Of a stretch of DNA of 64,000 bases, positions 18,739 through 29,728 are shown in pieces; within the stretch, counting starts at the first letter, position 1, and each line of letters opens with the position of its first letter. The notes beneath the pieces are model-generated. The model was not told the DNA's origin. It saw nothing but the letters and a program-made list of their open reading frames with translations, and ran no database searches. Where the stretch lies: positions 32,079 through 96,078 of the forward strand of contig NZ_JBGCCU010000038.1 in NCBI RefSeq assembly GCF_041261445.1. Reading direction: 5' to 3'. Source of the DNA: Catenulispora sp. EB89. GTDB taxonomy: Bacteria; Actinomycetota; Actinomycetes; Streptomycetales; Catenulisporaceae. The position numbers and the translations under genes were made by a program.

Positions 18739-19567
18739 CGGCCGCTGAGGGGACCGGCGTGTACTGGTGCGTGTCGAAGTCGATGACAGTGGGCTGAGTC
18801 TCCGAGGCGACCGCGGCCTGGACTCGGTACATGGCGCCGTCCGCGCCGATCCAGTAGCGGACGGTTCCTGCGGGTCCCGATCCGGAGCCAGGCGCGGCTC
18901 CGGACGTGGCTTCGGATCCGGCACCGGAACCGGCACCGACACCGGCGCTCAGGGCGGCCGGTCCGGTCATGACGTCCACCTGGTGCCCGGCCACCTGGTC
19001 CTTGCCGACCCAGGCGGCGCCGTCCTGCGGCAGCAGCTGTGCGTTGTCCGGTCGGTCGCTGCCCAGGGCGAGCGCGATGGCCAGGGAGCTGTCCAGCGTG
19101 CTGCCGGTCTTCTGGAGCGTGCGGCTGTACCAGCCGGACGTCGGTGGCGCCGCCGGCGCGACGGCCGGGGCGTTCGTCATCGGATCGACGAGCACTGATG
19201 TAGCGGTCCACTCGATCAAACCGTCACTTGAGGTATCGCGGCCGGTTCCGCGCACGACGCCGTAGCCGAGTCTCGTGCGGTAGTCGACGGATCCGGTGAT
19301 GACCAGGCTGCCGCCGGTGCCGGGCACGGTGATCGTCACCGCGCGGCCGCCGGTCTCGTAGTTGCGAAAGCGCGTGATGGCCAGCCGGTTGGCCTCGTCC
19401 GAGGTCAGGGCTCTGCTACCGCTCCCGCCGCCGGATCCGCCGGCCGCCGCCACCGCGACGCCGACCCCGGCTAGCCCGACAACACAGGACCCTGCGATAA
19501 TCCACCGAGAGCGCGGCCGAGGTCGGCGGCTCGTTTCGCGCGACGGGCGCTGACGCGGTTTCGGCAT
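18713..19567 (-). CDS. Membrane-anchored protein of unknown function
   Basis: A 284-residue protein with a basic N-terminus rich in R and P (about 25 residues), one membrane segment (about 27-47), and an extracytoplasmic domain resembling lipoprotein-like carrier or sensor domains of actinomycetes, interrupted by an A/G/S-rich linker. I chose the ATG at 19567, which follows AAGG; the frame is open further upstream to 19660. No enzyme motif is visible. Its 3' end overlaps the beta-helix gene by 26 bases tail to tail. Confidence 0.7.
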   Translation of the reverse strand: MPKPRQRPSRETSRRPRPRSRWIIAGSCVVGLAGVGVAVAAAGGSGGGSGSRALTSDEANRLAITRFRNYETGGRAVTITVPGTGGSLVITGSVDYRTRLGYGVVRGTGRDTSSDGLIEWTATSVLVDPMTNAPAVAPAAPPTSGWYSRTLQKTGSTLDSSLAIALALGSDRPDNAQLLPQDGAAWVGKDQVAGHQVDVMTGPAALSAGVGAGSGAGSEATSGAAPGSGSGPAGTVRYWIGADGAMYRVQAAVASETQPTVIDFDTHQYTPVPSAAVTTSAPGQ

Positions 19568-19780
19568 GGCTGGTACCTTACGGCTCCCCGCGTGTCCGCG
19601 GCGTCCGGTTCGCGAATGAAACACCTGTTCGTAACACTTTTTCAGGGTTCGACGATACAATGCTCTGATTCACTGCGGCGGTTCAGTGACCCCGGCCGGC
19701 CTCCCGGCACGCCCTCCTCGGCCTCGGCTCCGGGCGCCCCTCGAACCGCTGTATCTGTTCCCTGACAAAAGGAAATCGGC

Positions 19781-22390
19781 ATGAACCAAGCCGGCAGAAA
19801 ACGGGTACGGCCAGCCGGGAGAAGAGTCGGGCGGCTGGCCCGGGTGGGACTGGCGACCGCGCTCGCGGTGGGTGGCGCCACCGGAGCGATGGCGAGCGGG
19901 ACGGGGGCGGCGCACGCGGCGGCCGGAGACGGCACACTGACCGTCCAGGTCCTGCGCGACTTCTTCGGCACCGGCGTCATCAACGCGACCATGGACACCC
20001 CGCAGCAGGGCATGGCGGTCGGCGTGAGCGACGCCGCGGGCCACGAGGTCCAGGGGGTGACCGACGCGACCGGCAAGTTCGTGATGTCGTCCTCGACGGT
20101 CCTCGCCGGCGGCCAGTACCGCGTCGACGTGACGGTCCCGGCGGCGTACGCCGGCTACCTGCAGGCCGCGCCGGCCTCGACGGCGGCCAACCACTTCGAC
20201 AGCTTCACGTCGTTCGTGGACCTGGCCGCGGGCAAGGACGCCTCGGTCATCACCGGTGTGTGGAACCCGGCGGACTACACGAACCCGGACCACAAGTACT
20301 ACGTCCCGGTGCAGACACCGGCTGTCAGTACCAGCGGCACCCCCGCCGATCCCCAGGGCCGGGCGCTGGTGGCCGTCGATCCCGCCGCACGCGGTACCTG
20401 CACCCCGCCGACGAACTGCCCCACCGTGCTCAACACGCAAGGTGAGGTCGGGACCACGTGGGGCCTGGCGTACGACAAGTACCAGAACCGGATCTTCCAA
20501 AGCGCTTTCGCAAAGCGCTACACCACCTACGGGCCTGCCGGCGGCGGTGCGATCTACACCACGCCGGCCGACGGTTCGTCGGCGCCGAAGCTGTTCGCGG
20601 ACCTCCTCGACGCCGCGCCGACCGGGCACGGACTGCTGGTCGACATGCGCAAGGACCCGAACTTCGTGGATGTGCCGGGCAAGGAGGGCGTCGGCGGTAT
20701 CGCGCTGTCCGAGGACGGCAAGACCCTCTACGCGGTGGACCTGGCGACCCGGTCCCTGGCGACGTTCGACGCGACCGGCGGCACGGGGGCGTTCAAGGAC
20801 TCCGTGACGATCCCCGCCCCCACCGCCGCCGGTTCGGCCTGCGCGGCGGACAGCGACTGGCGGCCCTTCGCGGTCACGGTCCACGACGCCAAGGTGTACG
20901 TGGGCGGCGTGTGCGACGCGGAGAGCACCAACCAGCGCAGCGACCTGCGAGCCGTCGTCTACGTGTACGACGGCAAGAACTTCACGCAGATCCTGTCGCA
21001 GCCGCTCGACTACCAGCGCGGCTGGGTCATCAACGGGGTCACCACTCCGTTGTCTGACCACTGGAACCCCTGGGAAACCAGTCTGTCGACGTGGGACCAG
21101 CGCTATGGATACTCCGACGTCTACATCGATCCGCAACCGGAGCTGGCCAGCCTGGCCTTCACCCGTGACGGCTCGATGATCCTCGGGTTCCGCGACCGGT
21201 TCATGGACGTGATCGGCGCCGGCGGGCTCGACCCGCGTCCGGGGAACAACACTCCGGAACAGGGGATGTCCGGCGGCGCCATCGACATGGCCTGCTCCGC
21301 GCCGGGCAACACCTACGACTGGGAAGGCACCGGCGACTGCCCCAACAACGCCACGTACGCCAACGACGGCCACAAGCCGGCCGGCGTGGTGCAGTACTTC
21401 CCCGGTGACTTCTTCGACCCGGGCCACACGGGTCAGGGAGCGCACGAGGACGCGTCGCAGGGTTCTGCTGCTTACGTCCCGCAACAGCAGTTCGTCGTCA
21501 GCACCGAGCTCGATCCGGCCCTGCAGGTCAGCTCCGACGGTCTCGGCTACTACGACGTGAAGACCGGTCTCGGTCCCGGCCAGGACGACCCGGCGAACGG
21601 CTACCAGTTCGTGAGTCCGAGCGACAACGCCTTCGGCAAGGCCGGCGGGCTCGGCGACATCGCCTACACCGCGGCCAACGCCCCGATCCAGATCGGCAAC
21701 TACGTCTGGTTCGACGGCGACCACAACGGCGTCCAGGACGCGCACAGCACCAACGAGGTCCCGCTCGCCGGCGCCACGGTGAACCTGCTGGACGCCGGCG
21801 GAAAGCAGGTCGCCAGCACCACCACCGACGCGGCCGGGGAGTACTACTTCGGCGGCGTCGGGGCGAAGTACCAGCTGACCCCGGGCGCTAAGTACACCGT
21901 GGAGTTCAACGTGTGCACCGCGAAGACGGACAACGTGCCGAGCCAACCGGCGGCGACAGCGCTGCGCTTCACGTTGCCGTTGGTGGGCACCGACCGGACG
22001 CACGACTCCAACGTGGTGCCACCCACCACCGGGCAGTTGTGCGACGGGTTCGCGCCGGTCACCGCGCCCGCCAACCCTGGCGGCGTGGACCACACGATCG
22101 ACGCGGGGGTCTACATCCCGGCGCCGGCACCGCCGCCGACTTCGCCGTCGTCCACTCCGACGACGACGCCGACGAGCAAGCCGTCGACGACCCCGTCGAC
22201 GTCGCGGTCCACCACCCCGACCCCGCCGCCGACCACTCCGCCGACGACGGAGACGTCAGGCTCGGGCGGGCTGGCGCACACCGGTATGTCCTCGGCGCTG
22301 CCGGAGTTGGCGATGATCAGCGTGCTGCTGCTCAGCGCGGGCGGCGCGATCGCCTGGGGCAGCCGGCACCGGCGCGCCGGGCGGCACTGA
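19781..22390 (+). CDS. SdrD-like surface protein with LAHTG sortase signal
   Basis: An 869-residue wall protein. A basic n-region and a Sec signal end near AHAAA. The middle (about 200-630) looks like a propeller-type domain of unknown function. Residues about 640-770 form an SdrD/Cna B-type domain (GNYVWFDGDHNGVQD, then ATVNLLDAGGK). A T/P/S-rich stalk follows (about 780-835), then LAHTG, a hydrophobic segment and a positive tail (RHRRAGRH). LAxTG is the signal known for class E sortases of streptomycetes. No sortase gene is in the window. A strong terminator follows at 22462. Confidence 0.9.
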   Translation: MNQAGRKRVRPAGRRVGRLARVGLATALAVGGATGAMASGTGAAHAAAGDGTLTVQVLRDFFGTGVINATMDTPQQGMAVGVSDAAGHEVQGVTDATGKFVMSSSTVLAGGQYRVDVTVPAAYAGYLQAAPASTAANHFDSFTSFVDLAAGKDASVITGVWNPADYTNPDHKYYVPVQTPAVSTSGTPADPQGRALVAVDPAARGTCTPPTNCPTVLNTQGEVGTTWGLAYDKYQNRIFQSAFAKRYTTYGPAGGGAIYTTPADGSSAPKLFADLLDAAPTGHGLLVDMRKDPNFVDVPGKEGVGGIALSEDGKTLYAVDLATRSLATFDATGGTGAFKDSVTIPAPTAAGSACAADSDWRPFAVTVHDAKVYVGGVCDAESTNQRSDLRAVVYVYDGKNFTQILSQPLDYQRGWVINGVTTPLSDHWNPWETSLSTWDQRYGYSDVYIDPQPELASLAFTRDGSMILGFRDRFMDVIGAGGLDPRPGNNTPEQGMSGGAIDMACSAPGNTYDWEGTGDCPNNATYANDGHKPAGVVQYFPGDFFDPGHTGQGAHEDASQGSAAYVPQQQFVVSTELDPALQVSSDGLGYYDVKTGLGPGQDDPANGYQFVSPSDNAFGKAGGLGDIAYTAANAPIQIGNYVWFDGDHNGVQDAHSTNEVPLAGATVNLLDAGGKQVASTTTDAAGEYYFGGVGAKYQLTPGAKYTVEFNVCTAKTDNVPSQPAATALRFTLPLVGTDRTHDSNVVPPTTGQLCDGFAPVTAPANPGGVDHTIDAGVYIPAPAPPPTSPSSTPTTTPTSKPSTTPSTSRSTTPTPPPTTPPTTETSGSGGLAHTGMSSALPELAMISVLLLSAGGAIAWGSRHRRAGRH

Positions 22391-22461
22391 GGTAGGCGAT
22401 AGCTCGACCTGCTTGCCCGGGGGTGAGGCTCGGGGCAGGTAGCCGCTGATGGGATCGGCAG

Positions 22462-22504
22462 GCGCCGTCCGCACGAGGGTTGTGCGGGCGGCGCTTGGTC
22501 TTTT
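22462..22504 (+). terminator. Intrinsic terminator after the sortase substrate gene
   Basis: A 13-base-pair stem (GCGCCGTCCGCAC with GTGCGGGCGGCGC, one T-G pair) and a 7-base loop are followed by TTGGTCTTTT. The position, 72 bases after the stop at 22390, fits termination of that transcript. Confidence 0.85.
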
Positions 22505-22542
22505 CGTCCGGGATTGTCGGAGGGACTGAATACCCTGATGTC

Positions 22543-22866
22543 ATGACCAAGTGCTCAGCCACGACCAAGACGGGCAAGCCGTGTCCGGTCGACGCGCGGC
22601 CCTCTGGCTTGTGCCATGTCCACGATCCGGCGGTCCAGTGCGGAGTGCCGACGTGGTCCGGCCGGCAGTGCCAGGTGCCGACCGGCGGTGGTCGGTGCAA
22701 GACGCATGTCGATCCGCTTGCGGAAGGCGCGAAGGTGCTGGCGGCGGCGCAGCGGGCGGTCGCGGATGCGGTCGCGGCCGGCGTTGATCGGGGGCGGTTG
22801 ACCGGGATCGTGGGTTCTGCGTTGTCGGCCATGCGAACCGAGGTGTGGCCTGATGCTGTGGCCTGA
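22543..22866 (+). CDS. Small Cys/His-rich protein (DUF5763-like)
   Basis: A 107-residue protein with two copies of a zinc-knuckle-like pattern: C-SATTKTGKPC ... GLCHVH and C-GVPTWSGRQC ... RCKTH. The pattern C-x5-TxxGxxC-x(n)-C-x2-H is seen in small phage and actinomycete proteins of unknown role (the DUF5763 type). The C-terminal half is a helical tail. It probably binds one or two zinc ions and may contact nucleic acid or protein; function is unknown. The start is the ATG at 22543. Confidence 0.65.
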   Translation: MTKCSATTKTGKPCPVDARPSGLCHVHDPAVQCGVPTWSGRQCQVPTGGGRCKTHVDPLAEGAKVLAAAQRAVADAVAAGVDRGRLTGIVGSALSAMRTEVWPDAVA

Positions 22867-22919
22867 TGCCGCGCCGGCTTCGCTCCCTCAAGGTGCTACA
22901 GCTGAGCCTTTGCCCGGCT

Positions 22920-23483
22920 TCAACTGAGCCGCGTGCGGTGCAGCGCGATGAGCAGACGCCAGATCCGCGCCGCCACCTCGGGCGCCGTGCCAGGCACGAG
23001 TCCGTGCATCCAGTCGGCCAGCACTCCCGTGAACGTCCCGGCCACTGCTGCCGCGACCAGTTCCGCTTCCGGTGCCCCCGCGAGCTCGCGTTCTGTGCGA
23101 CTTCGTTCCCTGAGATCCCGGTGCAGGACCATGCCGAGTGGGCCGCCACCTCCCGGGGTGAGGAGCGCGGTGTAGACCGTGCGGTGCCGATCCAATCCGG
23201 TGAAGAACTCCTCAAGCGCCGGCGGCGGGGACTCGGGATCCGGGATTCCGCGCCAGGCGTGCAGCGCGTCGACCGCTTCGCGGACGATGTCCGCGCAGGC
23301 GTCGACGGCTAGTTCCTCCAGCCCTTGGTAGTGCAGGTAGAACGTGGCTCGGCCGACGTGTGCGCGGTGGACCACGTCGGCGACGCTGACGTCGCTCAGC
23401 GGCTGCTCGGCGCAGGCTTCGAAGAGCGCCGCACGCAGTCGCTCCCGGGTCCGTGCGGCGCGGGGATCTTGGACGGCGCTCAC
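22920..23483 (-). CDS. TetR family transcriptional regulator
   Basis: A 187-residue repressor. The GTG start at 23483 overlaps the stop of the DUF1304 gene (GTGA), so the two are translationally coupled. Residues about 10-60 form the TetR helix-turn-helix (RERLRAALFEACAEQPLSD, then ADVVHRAHVGRATFYLHY). The C-terminal ligand domain is of ordinary length. It most likely controls its own operon through the twin operators at 23851-23895. The frame remains open far upstream, but that part overlaps the DUF1304 gene and is a shadow. Confidence 0.9.
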   Translation of the reverse strand: MSAVQDPRAARTRERLRAALFEACAEQPLSDVSVADVVHRAHVGRATFYLHYQGLEELAVDACADIVREAVDALHAWRGIPDPESPPPALEEFFTGLDRHRTVYTALLTPGGGGPLGMVLHRDLRERSRTERELAGAPEAELVAAAVAGTFTGVLADWMHGLVPGTAPEVAARIWRLLIALHRTRLS

Positions 23484-23842
23484 CGAGCCAACAGTACTGC
23501 CGCCAACGCCAGGGCTCCGGGCAGCGCCTGGGCCACGAGGATGCGGCGGTTCGCCGTGGCCGCTCCGTAGAGGCCCGCGATCACGACGCAGCTCAGGAAG
23601 AACACCTTCGCGGAGAAGGCCGTGGGGGAGTCGGCGACGAGGCCCCACACCAGGCCGGCGGCCAGGAATCCGTTGTAGAGGCCCTGATTCGCGGCCAGCG
23701 GGGCGGTGGCGCGGGCCATGTCGGGGTCGAAGCCGGAGAGTTCGCGGCCCGGCTTCTTCTGCCACAGGAACATCTCCAGGATCAGGATGTAGGCGTGGAG
23801 GGCTGCGACCAGGCCGGTGAGGATGTTCGCTGTGGTTTGCAC
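23480..23842 (-). CDS. DUF1304 family small membrane protein
   Basis: A 120-residue protein with four hydrophobic segments matching the DUF1304 (PF06993) family. Recognisable are HAYILILEMFLW near the N-terminus, NQGLYNGFLAAGLVWG in the middle and AGLYGAATANRRIL near the end. The GTG start at 23842 follows AAGGTGG. The function of the family is unknown; membership beside a TetR regulator suggests an inducible membrane protein. It is the first gene of a two-gene operon with the TetR gene. Confidence 0.88.
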   Translation of the reverse strand: MQTTANILTGLVAALHAYILILEMFLWQKKPGRELSGFDPDMARATAPLAANQGLYNGFLAAGLVWGLVADSPTAFSAKVFFLSCVVIAGLYGAATANRRILVAQALPGALALAAVLLAR

Positions 23843-23850
23843 GGGTCCAC

Positions 23851-23895
23851 CTTTCTAGACGAGTGTCCAGAATAGATGGACGAGTGTCTAGAAAG
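23851..23895. promoter_or_regulatory. Twin TetR-type operators
   Basis: Two imperfect palindromes in tandem lie just upstream of the DUF1304 start. The first is TCTAGAC-GAGT-GTCCAGA (about 23854-23871) and the second GATGGAC-GAGT-GTCTAGA (about 23875-23892). Their shared core GACGAGTGTC recurs 21 bases apart (23858 and 23879), two helical turns, and the block is bounded by a perfect 10-base inverted repeat (CTTTCTAGAC/GTCTAGAAAG). A -10-like TATTCT on the minus strand lies between the cores. The layout suits cooperative binding of two TetR dimers. Confidence 0.8.
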
Positions 23896-23937
23896 CTAGT
23901 CTGCTGCTTCTCTTGCTTGGTCGCGCGTGTCGTCGCA

Positions 23938-24882
23938 TCACCGAGCTGCCGCTTCGAGATGGTCGGCGTCGGCGTCCGTCGCAGCGTGCGCGGCACTGAT
24001 CCGCGTCGTGAAGAACCGGGCGGCGCTGTCGAGCGCGGCGTCCGCTTCGTCGAGCCGGCCGTAGTGGTGCTGGTAGACGTGCGGGAGGTCGCTGCCGATC
24101 TCCAGCGTCACCTCCAGGTTGGCGGCGCCCGCGCGGCCGGCCAGGCGGACCGCGTCGTCGAGCAGGAGCTCGTTCGTCCCGACCTGGATGAGCAGCGGCG
24201 GGAGGCCGGTCAGGTCCGCGAACAGCGGGCTGGCCAGGGGCTGCGCGCGGTCTCCCGTGCTGATGTAGAGGTCTGCGTAGGCGTGGATGTCGGCCTCGAC
24301 GAAGATCGGGTCGGCGCCGTGCTTGCTGCGCATGCTGTCGCCGCTCGCCGTGAGGTCGACCCACGGCGAGAGGACGGCCGCGGCAACAGGCAGCGGCAGC
24401 CCGGCATCGCGGGCCGCGAGGAGCGTGGCGAGGGTCAGGCCGCCGCCGGCGGAGTCCCCGGCCACGACGAGCCCCCGCGCGTCAACACCGGTCGCCAGCA
24501 GCTCCCGGTACGCGGCGAGCCCGTCCTCGACAGCCGCGGGGAACGGGTCCTCCGGCGCCAGGCGGTAGTCGAGGGACGTGGCGCGCAGCCCGGCTCGGCG
24601 CGCCAGCTCGCCGACCAACCCGGCGTGCGTGTCCGGCGAGCCGATGACGTAACCGCCGCCGTGCAGGTAGAGCAGGTGCCCGTGGCCGGCGGCGCCCTTC
24701 GGCGTCAGCTCCAGCGCCGGCCGCCCGCCGAGCACGGTCCGGCGCATGGCGACGTCCTCCGGCGCGTGCCGGGCGATGGCCGCCGCGAAGCCGCTGCGCT
24801 GCTCCTCGACACTCGGCGGCGTCTCGGGCCGCGGAGCGGAGCGGAGCAGGGCGTCGATGGCTTCACGCTGCTGTCGGGACAT
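23938..24882 (-). CDS. Alpha/beta hydrolase (HSL-type esterase)
   Basis: A 314-residue cytoplasmic esterase of the hormone-sensitive-lipase family. The oxyanion motif HGGG is at 74-77, and the nucleophile elbow GDSAGG carries S144. The segment DYRLAPEDPFPAAVED is characteristic, and the catalytic His probably lies in the segment DLPHVYQHH near the C-terminus. It is divergent from a MarR-type gene, with palindromes between them, and is probably repressed by that regulator. The natural ester is unknown. Confidence 0.92.
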   Translation of the reverse strand: MSRQQREAIDALLRSAPRPETPPSVEEQRSGFAAAIARHAPEDVAMRRTVLGGRPALELTPKGAAGHGHLLYLHGGGYVIGSPDTHAGLVGELARRAGLRATSLDYRLAPEDPFPAAVEDGLAAYRELLATGVDARGLVVAGDSAGGGLTLATLLAARDAGLPLPVAAAVLSPWVDLTASGDSMRSKHGADPIFVEADIHAYADLYISTGDRAQPLASPLFADLTGLPPLLIQVGTNELLLDDAVRLAGRAGAANLEVTLEIGSDLPHVYQHHYGRLDEADAALDSAARFFTTRISAAHAATDADADHLEAAAR

Positions 24883-24945
24883 GGTCGCCTCCGTGGCTGG
24901 TAAGGGGACGACGGCTGCGGCCGCCGCACTCGGTCTGCCAAGATG

Positions 24946-25008
24946 GATTCCCAGGAATCCATCTGCATCCAGCTAACCACATTCCAAGGAAGATGATTCC
25001 AAGGAATC
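24946..25008. promoter_or_regulatory. Triple MarR-type palindrome
   Basis: Three copies of ATTCCnnGGAA lie in the 139-base divergent gap: GATTCCCAGGAATC (24946-24959), ATTCCAAGGAA (24981-24991) and GATTCCAAGGAATC (24995-25008). The outer two have perfect 6-base arms, and the last two sit 15 bases apart. They are well placed to let the MarR protein repress both its own gene and the esterase gene. Confidence 0.8.
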
Positions 25009-25021
25009 AATCGGAGCCACC

Positions 25022-25468
25022 GTGAGCCGCGTCACACCCACCTTCACCGACCTCGTCCGCGTCGAGACCCGCCTCTACAACGCAGCCACCACCACCCTCC
25101 GCACCGAGCACGGCACAGGCCTCGGCCAATTCGAGTTCCTGGAGATCATCGACCGCATCCCCGCCTGCCGCGTCATCGACATCGTCAACGAAGTGGCGAT
25201 CACCGTAGGCGCGGTCAGCAAAGCAGTAGACCGCCTGGTAGCCGCCGGCTGGTGCACCCGCGAACCCCACCCCCAAGACCGCCGCTCATCCGTCCTCCGC
25301 CTCACCCCCGAAGGCGAGAAGACCCTGGCCGCAGCCCGCCCCGTCGTCGAGAACGAACTCGCGGCGCTGACCGCGACCCTCTCCGACACCGACCTGACGC
25401 GCCTCGCCGAGATCCTGGCCGCGCTGCGGGCGAGTCTTGAGGCGGGGTCTTATGGGCAGGCGGGGTGA
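25022..25468 (+). CDS. MarR family transcriptional regulator
   Basis: A 148-residue winged-helix repressor starting at GTG 25022 behind CGGAG. The recognition helix region VIDIVNEVAITVGAVSKAVDRL and the wing with the conserved D-R pair (HPQDRRSSVLRLTPEG) are clear. It is divergent from the HSL esterase. MarR proteins are often released by small aromatic or oxidising ligands; the ligand here is unknown. Confidence 0.93.
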   Translation: MSRVTPTFTDLVRVETRLYNAATTTLRTEHGTGLGQFEFLEIIDRIPACRVIDIVNEVAITVGAVSKAVDRLVAAGWCTREPHPQDRRSSVLRLTPEGEKTLAAARPVVENELAALTATLSDTDLTRLAEILAALRASLEAGSYGQAG

Positions 25469-25644
25469 GCGGGGTTGCGGCGTTTTGTGTAAATTCGGGA
25501 GGGAGGCTCATGGATCGCAACTTGGAGCCTGGCGTCGGCGTTGAACGCCACGATCGAGGGCCGCCCAGGATGGCACCGGGCGAACCGGGTGAACGGTCAC
25601 GCCGATGTCGGGAACCCGGCAGGTAGCCGTGCGAGGATGAAGCC

Positions 25645-27743
<2,099 letters not shown>

Positions 27744-27747
<4 letters not shown>

Positions 27748-28682
27748 CCGGCCGGGCTGGAAGCCGGGCTCGACGGCCAGCTGGACCCCGTGGTGCTGCC
27801 ACCGGGGTTCTTCTGCTGCAGCAGCTTCGACTTCTCACCGCTCGGAACCTTCGGAGCGGTCGGCAGCGGCTTGGCCCACACCGCCTGGATCGCCTTGTCC
27901 CACACCGGCGACTGCACGACCGCCGTCGCCTGGTCCGTGGTCAGTCCGAGCTTGCTCGCGGTGGTGGTGCCCTTCTCCTGCACCGCGTTGAGCACCTGGA
28001 TCTCGATCGCGATGCCGTCCGTGCGGTACCACTCGATGTCGATCCGCTTCGCGGACGGGTCGCCGTTGCCGGCCGGCCACTCCGGACCGTCGAACACCTG
28101 CAGGTGGCTTCCGTCCGGCAGGGTCCGCTGCGTGAAGTACGGCGGCAGTGAGCCGCCGCCCTGGTCCTGGTAGCTAGCGCGGACGACGTTCAGCGAGACG
28201 CTGCCGGCCTGGCCGTCGTAGCCGATGCGCAGGGTGGCGTACGGACCGGCGGGCCCGTCCGAGCCCTCCGAGTACAGCACCTTCTCGCCGGTGAAGTGGT
28301 ACGGCGCCAGCGCCTGCTCCAGCCAGCCGGCCATCTGGTCGCCGCTCACCGGCGGGACGGCCGGGGTGTTGGTCGTGCTCGTGGTCGGCGTCGGCGTCGC
28401 GGCCGGGCCGGTGGCGCCGGCGGCCGTCGTGGAGTGCGGGGCGGTGGGCGTGCCGCTGGAGCCGGCCGAGACGGTCGCCGGGCTCCCGTGGCCGGGCGTG
28501 CCGACCATCGCCACCACGCCGAACACCGCGGTCACGCTGGCCGCGGCGCCGGCGATCTGCGCGACGCGCCGGTTGCGGCGCTTGCGCACGCCGCGCTCGA
28601 TGCCGCCGGCGGTGAGCTTGCCGATGTTCGGGTTCAGGTTCTCCGTCGCGCTCCGCATGACACCGTTGAGGTTGTCGGGCAT
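27744..28682 (-). CDS. Membrane protein, possible anti-sigma partner
   Basis: A 312-residue protein with a 45-residue basic cytoplasmic head (segment [13 protein letters not shown]), one membrane segment (about 46-65), a T/P/A-rich linker and an extracytoplasmic domain of about 180 residues. The ATG at 28682 is preceded by GAAGGAAG. It lies 37 bases downstream of a SigE-family sigma gene on the same strand, the usual place for a membrane anti-sigma or signal-sensing partner. It lacks an obvious zinc anti-sigma motif, so that role is inferred from position only. Confidence 0.7.
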
Positions 28683-28719
28683 GTCAGCTTCCTTCTTCGT
28701 CGGATCCACAGTGTGGTGT

Positions 28720-29220
28720 TCAGGTGAGGGCGAGGTCCGGAAGCAGATCCCCGAGCGTGCCGCGCAGCCGGGTCAGGGCCCGGTTCGTCCGCGTCCGCAC
28801 CGCGCCCGAGCTGGCGCCCATGATGTGCGCCACCTCCTCGACACTGCGGTCCTCCCAGAACCGCAGAACCAGCACGGCGCGGTCCTTCGCAGGCAGGGCC
28901 GCCAGGCCCTCCAGCAAGGTCATGCGCAGGGACGCGTCCGCCTCGTGGAACTCGGCCTCGGGCAGGCTTGAGGAGGGCAGCTCCCGCGAGCTGCGCTTCC
29001 TCCGCGCCGAAATGAACGTCCGTGTCAGCACGGTCTGCGCATAGGCGTCGGGGTTCTCGATACGCCGCTTGCGTCCCCAGACCGCGTAGACCTTGCCGAG
29101 CGTCTCCTGGACGAGGTCCTCGGCTTGGTGCCAGTCCCCGCACATCAGATACGCGGTACGGAACAGGTGCTGGGTCCGCGCTGAAGCGAACTCCAAGAAC
29201 TCGTCATCGTGCTTCGCCAT
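28720..29220 (-). CDS. SigE-family ECF sigma factor
   Basis: A 166-residue RNA polymerase sigma factor. Region 2 includes LFRTAYLMCGDWHQAEDLVQE, followed by KVYAVWGR and the segment ENPDAYAQTVLTRTF. Region 4 includes LPAKDRAVLVLRFWEDRSVEEVA and the DNA-contact helix SSGAVRTRTNRAL. I chose the ATG at 29220 behind AAGGAAG; an in-frame ATG at 29247 is possible. It is probably cotranscribed with the membrane protein downstream. Confidence 0.92.
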   Translation of the reverse strand: MAKHDDEFLEFASARTQHLFRTAYLMCGDWHQAEDLVQETLGKVYAVWGRKRRIENPDAYAQTVLTRTFISARRKRSSRELPSSSLPEAEFHEADASLRMTLLEGLAALPAKDRAVLVLRFWEDRSVEEVAHIMGASSGAVRTRTNRALTRLRGTLGDLLPDLALT

Positions 29221-29301
29221 GGCCACCGCGCTTCCTTCGTCGAACATTCCACCCGTACCGACGCGGGGTCAGGTGCCGGTGTTACAGACGCGGTGCCGGC
29301 G

Positions 29302-29340
29302 GCCGTCGCGATCTGCCGTCGCGATCTGCCGTCGCGATCT
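29302..29340. repeat. Triple 13-base tandem repeat
   Basis: Three perfect, head-to-tail copies of GCCGTCGCGATCT lie upstream of the sigma gene, about 80 bases from its start. They could be slippage-prone or a protein-binding array. Confidence 0.85.
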
Positions 29341-29728
29341 GTGGATCCGACGCCGAGCCTACGTCTTCGGCCCGGTGGGCGCCGGTGCCGCCCTAGTCAC
29401 TTCGGTGCGCATTTCTACGTCGCCTGACGGATCAGGCTTCTGCCGCCTCGCGCCTACGCTGAAGCCCGGCGCCAGACAGGCAGCTGGAGCCGCCGAACGC
29501 GTTCAGGTACGTACCGCAAGAAGAACTCCGCCGTGTGGTCCCGGGGTGTGGCCCGGTTCGGCACGCTGCACAACTTCAGACACAACTTCAGAAGAGACTT
29601 CCCGAGAGATTTCACAAGAGAGACGGACACAGGGACGGTTACAGGGCAAAGTCGCCGTGCGGGTCAACGGCACCACGTTGTGTGGACGTGCGCCGGTACC
29701 AGCGACGGCTGTTGAAGGACTGGAGATC

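Noticed and set aside
20498..20518. AAAGCGCT direct and inverted repeats
   Set aside because: They lie inside the coding sequence of the surface protein and encode ordinary residues (QSAFAKRY). No promoter or insertion edge is associated.
19670..22093. An 807-codon minus-strand open frame over the sortase substrate gene
   Set aside because: The plus-strand protein has a signal peptide, a B-type domain and an LAHTG anchor. The antisense product is R/V/G/H-rich and featureless.
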